From the NCBI RefSeq assembly GCF_003144245.1, contig NW_020289992.1:62001-126000 (forward strand): a stretch of DNA of 64,000 nt, written 5' to 3'. Under the pieces are notes generated by a model. That model saw only the letters and a program-made list of their open reading frames with translations, ran no database searches and was not told the DNA's origin. This DNA is from Jaminaea rosea. Its lineage: Eukaryota; Basidiomycota; Exobasidiomycetes; Microstromatales. Shown here one piece after another: positions 10,991 to 20,283 of this stretch. The position numbers were made by a program, and so were the translations under genes. Numbering within the stretch: position 1 is the stretch's first letter; each line of letters opens with the position of its first letter.

Positions 10991-12911
10991 GGCGGAGTGA
11001 TGGGGAGGAGAGAAGGAAGCGCGCGAGAGCCGGCGCTGGCGTGGAGGTAGCTTTGAGCCCGACCTAGCCGAGGATGACTCGAGCGCGGCAGGTGTGGCGG
11101 CGATGCGAGAGACCGCAGCCGACGCCCACGTAAAGGGGAAGAAGTTGTCGCTCTTTTCCACTCGCATCGCAATACAAATGAGCCTGCGGCGGCCGAACGC
11201 GGCGGCTGAAGAGCTCCGCGGGCGCCATCTAGCAGGAACATATTTACTGGAACGAGTGAGTACGCAGCGTGAGAGCGCGACTGATCTGCAGGCGATGAGC
11301 AGAAAACTTCACGGCACAAAGCACCTTGCTCAGCTCTCACCGCCGTCCAAACTATGAGCAAGCACGAATAGAGCAAAGGCTCTTTGAGGAGCAAGGAGCG
11401 CAGTGGTCAGCGAACGGCAAAGCGCACAGAAGCCCAGCTAGTCCAGGCATGCTCCTCAGCTGACATCGCCATGCTGGCCGCAGCGAGACGACGGAGAGGC
11501 GGTCAAGACGCAACGGCTACGCGGCATCAGCAATGTTTTCTGCAACGCTGACATCCGCGCTGTCTTGAGGATCGCACCGAACAAAAGGCGTCGTCCAGGC
11601 TGCGAGGATCACACGAGGCTCACATGGCTTGGATCCAAATCTTCTCCCCACACAGCGCACATACACAGCACGACGAGATTGTATCGCGAATGCTCGCCGC
11701 AGCCATGCATCTCGCAGGACCGCTGCGCATGAAACAAGACAGGATTCGATTCCACTGCGGCACGCAGTTGGACTCAGAAAAGAAGCAGCTGAATATGCAG
11801 AAGTGTGAAGGTGAAGAAGGGCATTCGCTACAAGCAGCAGAGATCGAGTCAGCGAGGCGCAGCGCGTTGAGGCAAAAGCGCGCGGGACAGTGAGCCGCGG
11901 CTGACACTGTGGTCGATAGGCCTTTGCCGCGCGTGCTGGTCTTCATCGACATCAAAGCCCATTAGACGTTGGACGTCATCATAAATCATCGAGACAAGCT
12001 CTCCGAATACTTTCACAGCGTTTGCAGAGTGTCAGATGACATCATATGACTTCGATAGCTACGCAAATTATACCTCATCGCAGGCAATTGTCTCGTCGGG
12101 GAAGCATGATGCTTGTCAGACACCTCTTCAACGCGTACGAGACACAGCTGCTCGCTGCCCGCAGCTTGCTCAGCGGCGCGCATGACGAACGAAAATTCTT
12201 GCCCGCTCAGAGCCTCGCCACAAGTCAAGACAAGCTACGAGAAGTTGTCATGAGTTTTGTTAAGCCAATGAGGCGACGTCATTGTCTTGGTCACACTATG
12301 GTGGCCGCCGAGGGAGATGCAGAGACGGTAGAGCAATCCGCGCCTTCACGGCGCAATTGTCGTCCTCCATCTGTCGTCCAGACGGCAGGTCTCGGTAACA
12401 TTAATATGTTGGGCAAGTCCCATGGCCGATTTAGCCTCAGCTAGCATTGCTTCGCGTTGGTCCTTTCCTAATGAACACACTCTAGACTGGCGGAAGACGA
12501 GGTATCTGCTGCTAATTACCCCAACTCTTCACGAAAGAGGTTTCGGAAGCGAAGGGTCACTGAGATCTGGCGCCTTGCGAGGACATAAAGAATCAAGGGA
12601 AGGCTTCGAGCTTGTCTTGCTGTTCTCCTGCTTTTAGAGTGATGCTTGAATCCACGCAGTAACAAACAATGCGTAGCGCTGTGTATGTTTCTCATAGAAA
12701 GAGCGAAACGGAACCGGCCGGGTAGCTGGCTGTGTTTCTATCGCGATCGCACATCGCGAGGATGAGTCTGCGGCGTGTCGCGCTGCGGTAGCAACTTCTT
12801 CATGAAAGGATATCGTCAAGATTGTTGTCGGGCAGAGATGAACGGAGCGGCGGCGCAAAAGGAGCGATAAGAATAGGGACAAGTCGCGCAGCGCTTGCAC
12901 GGCGCGCGGCG
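10991..12911. other. 1.9 kb stretch without a supported gene
   Basis: No frame here shows a family motif or splice-consistent coding signal. Open frames such as 11624-11893 and 12046-12444 on the plus strand are short and compositionally ordinary. From about 11.6 to 12.8 kb the base composition is visibly more AT-rich than in flanking genes. I see no terminal repeats, tRNA boxes or transposase remnants. It separates the acetyltransferase promoter from the 3' end of the HP1-like gene. Confidence 0.45.
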
Positions 12912-13985
12912 CTACGAGAACTTGAGGTTGGTGACGAGAAAGTCGATGACGACCTGCGGCGCCTTCTCGCGCAGGTCTTCGAGCGGGTAGAGGAGTTTGT
13001 GGTTGTGGCCCTTGAATTGGATCCAGGCGAGGAATTGCTTCTCCGTCGACTGCGGGAAGAGCTCGTCGAAGGTGGGTACCTCCTCGATGGGTACGATGGT
13101 GAAGATCTGCGCGGGGCGTAGGGCGTGGCGCAGCGTGAGATGGGCTAGCAGCAAGGGGGAGGCGACGCGCGGCTCACCTTGACGCCCTTGTTGCTCCACG
13201 TCTCCAGCTTGTTCATCTCGATACGTAGTGCCAGCCCGCCTCGTACGCTGGCATCTTGCACATTGGCAAGCGCTGCCACCTCCTCCTCCTCCTCCTCCTC
13301 GTCGTCTTCGTCCATGCCTTCCGTCGCCGTAGCCGTGAGCTGAGGCTTAAAGTACTTGTCCAAGCGGCCATTGCGCTGCGCCTTCCTCGCTGCTTCCAAT
13401 CCTACAGCCTCGCTCGCCTCGTTGCTGCTGCTGCTATCGCTAGTCTCTCGCCGAGCCTGCGCCTGCGCCTGCTTGCCGGCCTTCCTGCGTGCTTTCCTCT
13501 CCTGCGCCTCCTTGATCCTCTCTGCCTCACGCTTCTCCGTTTGGCGCGGATGAGGCTTCGTCGCCCAAAAGGTATTGACCATGTCGTTTGCCGTCTCCCT
13601 GATGTTGGCCTGCGCGGGTCGCGGCGGGGGGTACGGACGTCAGCTCATCGTGCTCCTCGCCCATCAGTCGCATCTCTTACGCGCCCGCAGCACGCACCTC
13701 TGGCTCCCACGTATCGTCTTCCGGGCCGTAGCCCTCCCATCGTACGAGGAGCTCGTCGACGCCCGTCTTCTTGTTGTATCGATTCTTCAGGATAGCCTCG
13801 ATGACGTACTCCCCCTCGCCCTCCTCGACTTCGTCGTCGTCCTCGTCGTCGTCCCCCTCCGAATCCACCTCGATGGGGTTTGTCGAGGCTGCTGGCCCAC
13901 CATTGCTGCGCGATGCGCTCGCAACGGGCGGACGGCCGCGGGGCTGTTTGGACGTAGAGGCGTACGAGGTGCTCTTTGCCGGCAT
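12912..13985 (-). CDS. HP1-like chromodomain/chromo-shadow-domain protein
   Basis: Three exons: 13698-13985, 13178-13609, 12912-13106; all junctions are phase 0 and total 304 residues. Residues about 59-100 are a chromodomain (EYVIEAILKNRYNKKTG, LLVRWEGYGPEDDTWEPE), the module that reads methylated histone H3 tails; intron 1 falls inside it, right after DDTWEPE. A charged hinge follows (KR-rich, then poly-E near 13270-13290). The last about 85 residues resemble a chromo-shadow domain: ETWSNKGVK, then LAWIQFKGHNHKLLYPL and APQVVIDFLVTNLKF, the C-terminal helix used for dimerisation. The architecture is that of HP1/Swi6 heterochromatin proteins. The ATG at 13985 directly precedes the acidic N-terminus; a longer frame upstream lacks conserved features. 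A second chromodomain gene lies about 3 kb away on the same strand. Whether it is the main HP1 of the genome or a paralogue cannot be told here. Confidence 0.87.
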
Positions 13986-14324
13986 TGCGGGGAGGGGAGG
14001 GCTGCTGCTCCTGCTCCGCTTAGAGCTGATTGCAAGGAAGATTAGGATCGAAAGATTGGCATCGATGGAGGGCGGACGGAAAGGGGACGACGAGGCAGGC
14101 GCGCGTCGCGTGCATGCAGAGAGAGCAGCTCCACCCAAGCAGACAAGCACGGACGAGCTCCTTCCCCGTTCCACTCTCTCTGAGATCACCGCCCGCAGCG
14201 CTCGCATGGATGAGGTATGATATTCTATGATGATAGCTGAGCAACAAACAACATGAAAAGTCTATAGCGCCGTCATAGCTGCGAGAGAAACAAAAGAATG
14301 GTCTATCGCGCCGCGCCGCGCACC
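13986..14324. other. Intergenic between HP1-like gene and MFS transporter
   Basis: Promoter/5' leader of the HP1-like gene and 3' end of the transporter gene, both minus strand. No further gene seen; overlapping short frames are shadows. Confidence 0.4.
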
Positions 14325-16338
14325 CTACGTCGTCTTCATCGCGTAGTGGCTCTTATTGCGCAGCCTCTGCCCCCACTTCATCGCCCCCAACGGGATGGCA
14401 ATCTCGACGACGGCAACGAGCGCCAGGATCAGCGTAGCATTGCGAGGCTTGAGGTTGAGGTAGAACTGCGCGCCAAAGAGCGGGAATACGCCGATGGCTA
14501 CTGATCGGATGAGCCCAATCGCAGCAAAGGCGGGCGAGGACCGAGCGAGGTACGTGTCCACGACATAGGCAAATGTGCTCAGCATGACGCTCAGAGCGCC
14601 AAAGGAGTAGACGGCTGAGCCGACAATGGGTACCATCCAGTGGATGCTCGGGAAGCTCGTGTAGCCAAACCAAAAGAGTCCAATTACCGTGAGAAAGGCA
14701 CCCATGAGGCCTTGAGGCAGGCGCATCTCCGGTTGACGCTCCATGTTGGCACGCTTGAGGCGCCTGATCCAGAGGTGGAGGTCGACCGTCAAAGACCATA
14801 GACAGGCGGCCAGCATACCGACACCACAGCCAATGAACGTGAGGCCAGTCTGAAAGGCGTTGAAGCCGTGGCCGAGACCAAAGACGACGGGGAAGGCGTC
14901 GAAGAAGAGGTAGATGATGGCCATGACGGTAGTTTGCCAGAGCGAGACAAAGACGATGATGGGTTCTGATCGAAGCCTGGCGGGGTGCGGGGGAGGAGGG
15001 GCTAGACATGGTCAGGACAGCCGCGAGGACAGGAGGGAAACGTCACCACGCCGCGCACTCACATGTTGATAGCACCACCAGCCACGCTCGCCATCTTGGC
15101 TACCGTCGACATCCCATGCTTGTCAGCCTCAGTGCCATACAGAGGGGCATGCAGTGGGTCGCGCTGTCTGCGCTCCTTGACACGCCTCTGCAGCCGCTTG
15201 TTGATCAGAGTCTCGGGCGAGATGACGTAGAGGAGCGTCGAGAAGGCGCCGCTGATGATGGCTGCGTAGAAGAGCCACCTCCAGCCTGCAGTGTCGCCCT
15301 CGAGTGATCCTACGCTTGGTGCGTACGTCTGGATAGCGCCGCCAATGATGGGACCCAGCACAGGACCGAGGAAGACGACGGCAGAGTACAAGGCGATGCT
15401 GCGTGCAATGGCGAGGCCAGCAAAGATGTCGGTGTTGGTCCCCCCACCATTCGTCAAGCAAGCGCAGCCAAAGAAGCCTGCAAAGAAACGGCAGACGATC
15501 ATCGTCGAGACGGATTGAGCTCGGGCGCAGCCGATGTTGAAGCATGTCCAGGCGAGAGAAGAGCCAATGTAGACGGGCTTACGACCAATGGACTCGGCGA
15601 GGGGAGCCCAGATGAGCGGACCTGGTCCCCATCCAATGACGTAGACTACGAAGCCCGTGGTGACGACCGTCTGGCTAGCGCCGAATGCTTGCTCGAGGTC
15701 GGGTGTGATGAAGAGGTAGGCGGATCCAAAGGAGCTGCGTGGGCGGAGCGCCAAGGAAAGGTCAGCCTGGTCACTCGTTGCTCGCACCCACATCTCGTTG
15801 CACGCTCGCACACTCACCTGACTATGAGTGCATTGAAAGCAACGGAAAAGCAGGCAAGAAACTTCCAAGCAAAGGGCAGATTGTGCGCATCCAACGGGTC
15901 CTTGTCGCCTTCCACCTTGACTATGTACTGCTCCGAGTCTTCAGGGTGCGTGGTAGCGCCGCTCTCCTCGCGCTTATGGATGGTAATGGTTTCCTGCGAG
16001 CGTGGTGAGCTGGGCAAATCGAGGCGTGAGAGGCTCGACGGGGCATCGTGCTCCTTGACAGCAGAGGGAGGATCAACAAGCCACTCGACGCCTTCGCCGG
16101 ACAGCTTCTTGCCCTCTTCCCTAGCTTTGTAAGCGTCGACGAGGTTGCTGAGCGACGTCGAGGCACGAGGCGTGTTAAACACAGTCGATGGCTCAGTGGA
16201 CAGAGTGTTGGATGCTGGCAGGTCGGTGGTGCTCGATGAAGGAATGCGGACGGTGCTCGACTCGCTCTGAGGCATCGTGTCGAGCTCGTAAGTGCTCGAG
16301 GAGCTGATGGCGGGCGGCGTATCGTGTGAGATCGGCAT
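14325..16338 (-). CDS. MFS transporter, DHA1 drug/polyamine-type
   Basis: Three exons: 15818-16338, 15063-15734, 14325-14976, totalling 614 residues; both introns restore frame across membrane segments. The first about 155 residues are a Ser/Thr-rich cytosolic tail with a charged end (LVDAYKAREEGKKLSGEGVE). Then come twelve hydrophobic segments starting at LPFAWKFLACFSVAFNALIV. The MFS signature after segment 2 is visible as PLAESIGRKPVYIGSS, and GPVLGPIIGGAI matches the antiporter motif C of drug:H+ antiporters, so export of a drug, polyamine or metabolite at the plasma membrane is likely. The ATG at 16338 is the first in frame; the frame extends upstream only through non-ATG codons. It lies between two chromodomain genes on the same strand, with no evident functional link. 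Substrate unknown. Confidence 0.88.
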
Positions 16339-17001
16339 GAATGAGGCAAGGAGCGGTGAGAGAGGGGATGGGAACGATGAGGAGGATGGGAGTGACGAAG
16401 AGGATGGGGGAAAGGGGAGATGAGTGGTAGAAGTAGAAAAGGCGGAGGTCAGTCTCAAGTCATCTTGCCATGCTTTCGCCCGCTTAAGAAGCCAGATGTG
16501 TGTGCGACCTCCATCCTTGCTCAGCCGTCTCGCACGTCTCGCACGTCTCGCGAGCGTGCATCATCGTTCGTGTGTTGCGTTGAGTTGCTGCAATGAGTTG
16601 CTACGTCCGATTGACTGACTGATGCGTGGTGTCAGCCGCGAGGGCCAGTCGACACGACCGCCGCCGCGACTCAGGGTCCCGGTCGAAACAAAATCTCGTC
16701 GTCGTCTCCCCTGCGAGCCGGACAGCCGGCGCCCATTCGTCGATTTTTTTTTGGGCTGCCCTGCGCGATTGTGCCTTGGCATGTCAAGCCACACGCGACT
16801 CGAGCTGCTTCTTTCGGATCTTCCGTCCACCATCTCACCAGAAAAATCGGCTCAACACGGCCGACGATACGAAGGAAGCGCGAGAACGGACGAATGGATA
16901 TGCGTGGCTTGAGATTGGCTCGACGAAAGGGGCTCGAGGGACAAAAGGTGACTGACGAGAAAAGCTAGAGAGCTCCTCGCGCGACGGGATTGCTCTCCCG
17001 C
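16339..17001. other. Intergenic, promoter of the MFS gene
   Basis: About 660 bp with no supported gene. It contains a T8 tract at 16744-16751 and short Arg/Ser-rich frames on the plus strand (16622-16968) that look like chance. It holds the MFS promoter and the 3' flank of the downstream-listed chromodomain fusion gene. Confidence 0.4.
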
Positions 17002-19247
17002 TCAACGACGACGCTTCGACGAACCGCGTTCTCGACGAGCAGAGATGGCCTTGGCAGCGGTGCTAATCTTCTTCTTGCTTGCTTCGGCCGTCTTGCGGGC
17101 CGAAGCAGCGCGAGCAACGGCGCTCGCCTTCTTCTTCTTGATGTCACAGCCCTTGGTGATGAATCGAGTCTTGAACTTGAGATTCTTGTTGATGTGCGCA
17201 ATCATATCTTCGACGAGCGTGATCCAAGCGCGAAATTCGTCGAGTGCGTCCTTGCCACCAGCTTCAATCGTGGTAGTATGCTCCCAGGTATCGTCCTAGC
17301 GGCGTGTTAGCGAGGGTGACCAGGTCAGCTCACTGCGTCTCGGCGTCTCGTCATTGAAGCACCGCGCTCGCTCACCTCGGGAGGGTAGCCGGCCCAGCGG
17401 ACGCGGAAGATGCTGTTGCTGTTGGGACGACGGTTGACAATCTTCTCAATCTCGTAGACGCCTTCGCTCTGCTCCTCGGACGCGTCTCGCTGCCCTCCAC
17501 GCTGCTCCTCAGTCGAGTCTTCCTCGCATCCTCGTTGTTCCTTCAACGAGTCTCCCTCCTCCACCTTCATTTCGACTTCCATTACTTCCTCCCTTTCGCC
17601 TTCGGACGAACCTGCACCTACTGCCTTCTGTTCGGCCTCTATCTGTTCGGACCCTCCGCCCGTCTCGCCTCCGGATGGACCTGTGTCATCTGCCCCTGAC
17701 TCGACCCCCATCTCTACCGCCCCTTCGGCCTCATGACCTCCCGTCTTGTCATCCTTCTGAGCTGAGCCTGCGCTTGCTGGGCCTGCGCTTGCTGCTGGCA
17801 CCTCCTCGGCTGCTCTCTCGACTGCCCTCTCGACTGCCCCCTCGGCCTTCTCGGTCTCGCTCTCCTCGAAGGCAGCGATCTTGCTAGGGTCAACGGAGAT
17901 GTCGGTGACTGCAGCATCGTATTCGGGATTAGCCGAGAAGGGGATGCCTTGAGCACGCTGAGCGGCCATGTAGCGATGATGCCAGCACAGGGCGTTCTGA
18001 GGAGAGCGAGCGGTCAGCAGAGCGTCCTTCCAACCGTACGACCCTCGCGCACTCACCTCAAAGTCAAGCACACGCATACCAGGCGGGATGCCAGGGCATT
18101 GAGGAGGATCCTCACCGAGGCGAGCCCAGTAGCGCCACTGATTCTCCTTGAGCCAGAGAAGCCCGGCCTCCTCCATGGCGACTGAATTGATGACAGAGTG
18201 TCCAAAGATCTTTGCGAGCGTCTCTCGAGCTCCAGGCCCGCATGAAGCCCAGTCGCGGTACTCGAGGTTGATGTGAGGGCTCTCATTGAGGTAGCAGAGT
18301 AGGCTGTGCGAGCGAGAGCGGCACGAGGAGTCAGCACTATGCGCCGCTGTACGGCCGTACTTGCACGCCACTCACTTGAGTGATAGGAAGCCGCCGAGCG
18401 TGGGAAGCGTCTGCACAAGCGCGCTGGCATCGACGATGTACTTGCACTTCTGGATCCTCTCAGCCAAGCCTACGTCGACCATGAGCTTGAGCAGGCGGAG
18501 GGAGGCGGCGTGCCCGCTCATCTTGGGAAAGACATTGGTGGGAGGAACAAGTTGGAAGCCGCTCGAGTAGATACGCCCGCCAGCCGCTACGACTGGGTCG
18601 AGGATTTTGGTGTATGCTGCGACGTCAAAGTTCTTGAGCGACGGCACTTCGCCAAGCTCCTTCTCCCATCGCGCGTAGGTCTCTGTGTTTGAAAAGACAT
18701 TGTAGAGAAAGACGCGGAAGCAAATCTCGTCGTTGGACTGGTCGCCCTTGTTGATGATGTTGTCACGCACAAAGGCACTGCCACGGTCGAGCTGACGGAA
18801 GACATTGCCGTATCTGCCTTTGACGAAGAGCTGATCCTCGCTGAGCTCTGCTGCTGGAACTCCTGCCTCCTTGCGGTGGTAAATCTTGTGCCTCTCGGCG
18901 CAGTATCGGAAGAAAGCGTAGATGATCGAGTCGTTGATCTTGGCTTCAACGGCTGGGTAGGGGGCCTGAGGCTGGAGCAGGGCAGTCTCTGTATGCTTGC
19001 TCGAGGAGGCGGCCGACGACGATGATAAGCGTCGACGAGAGGAGCTGGCCATCTTGTCATTCTCCTTTTCCTCGTCGCTCTCTTGCTTCGGGCCGCCGTC
19101 AGACTCGCGCGACTCCTTGCGAGCCGCCGATCGAGCAGACTTGCGAGTGGGAGCGGGAGAAGGAGAGGCGGCCATGACGCTGAGTCGTACTGTTTCGTAC
19201 GATGTGGCTTGGAGGTCAAGGCGCACTCGCACTCTCTCTCCGCTCAT
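17002..19247 (-). CDS. DNA base-hypermodification (5-hmdU DNA kinase helical) domain fused to chromodomain
   Basis: Four exons: 18376-19247, 18057-18303, 17376-17996, 17002-17295; all junctions are in frame, giving 677 residues. Residues 1-90 are a basic, Ser-rich lead. About 95-390 match the helical domain called 5-hmdU DNA kinase helical domain or putative DNA base hypermodification protein: FFRYCAERHKIYHRKEAG, YGNVFRQLDRGSAFVRDNI, FRVFLYNVFSNTETYARWEK, and later CWHHRYMAAQRAQG. Phage relatives act on 5-hydroxymethyluracil in DNA; fungal members are uncharacterised as far as I know. Residues about 420-550 are Glu/Ser/Gly-rich linker. About 552-605 form a chromodomain (YEIEKIVNRR, FRVRWAGYPPEDDTWEHTTT), split by an intron before DDTWEH. 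The last 50 residues are Lys/Arg-rich, probably nuclear targeting or DNA binding. The start could be 19247 or the better-context ATG at 19175. Domain calls are firm for the chromodomain and moderately firm for the helical domain; enzymatic activity is inference. Confidence 0.82.
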
Positions 19248-20283
19248 CTTCCGTCCGTCCGTCCGTGCGCCGCTCGCTGCAGCTTTTTTGGGACTTCAGC
19301 CAAGCGCCACGACGGCCAGTCCGCCTTCTCACGCCCGACTTCTACAACGCAGGGCCCTGGCATCTCCTGCGAGTTGCCGTGTCACTCGGACCATTGTCTT
19401 TCAATGCCGGGCAGATACATGCTCAGCCAGTCCATGATAGCCCGCATCTTACCATCCCTCTTCCTACTCCACGCCCACCCTCAAGAGCAAGCTTTCGTGC
19501 AATGACCGCTGCGCCGAGCATATAGGCCGCCGCTCATTGAGTATCATGGGTTTTCGCAACTTGAAGGAGCGAGCAGCAGTAGTGCTCTTCCTCCTTTTCC
19601 TCCATCGGCCATCTATCGGTCCACCCACCAGGTGGTCGAACCTCGCACGAGTGGACCAAGCTAGCCTATGGTGATGACGACTGGCGGCACCACGCGCCTT
19701 GCACCTCGTCGCTCGAACCTCTCTTGTCTTGGTCTGCAATCTTGGCTGCACCATCGCGACATTATCTCGCCACGGCCTTCATCACGTCAGAACTAATCGA
19801 CATCTCTCCTCGCCGCCTGAGCTACGGTGGATTACCTTGTGCCCGCGCCTCGCGCTTCCATGTGAAACGCCACAAATAGCAAGAGGGTCGTCAGCCAGAG
19901 GGCGCTTTCAACTCCGACGCACCACGCGCCTGCACCCGTCGTCCCGGCAGCCCGCCTGCTTAGACCGCCGGATTCGTAGGGATACCGACCGGCCTTGGCT
20001 TCGACCACCTCACTCTCACATTCCTCCTCCACGCGTTCCCTTTTGCTCAGTCAGCTCATCTGCGAGACCAGGGTTTCTCTGCAATTGCCCGGGACCTGCG
20101 CCCAAGTCTTTGCTGCTCTTGTTGCCTGGCTGCTGCTGCTGCTCACACAGCATCCCTTTGTAGTGGGCATCGAACCCGGTTTCCAGCGGCCAAAACGACG
20201 GGCAGCGCTATCGCATCGAATCTTTCGGTGCTCAGGGGGGTCCCTTGCTTAATCGTCTGCTTAGCCTGCTCCAATTTTGGACA
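19248..20283. other. 1 kb divergent intergenic region
   Basis: Separates the base-modification/chromodomain gene (minus) from the DUF3292 gene (plus) and presumably carries both promoters. Short frames (e.g. 19202-19525, 19699-20163 plus) show no family features. No tRNA could be supported. Confidence 0.4.

Noticed and set aside
20165-20245. Possible tRNA on the minus strand from a B-box-like GGTTCGATGCC
   Set aside because: The T stem pairs only three of five positions and no A box or cloverleaf can be drawn upstream.
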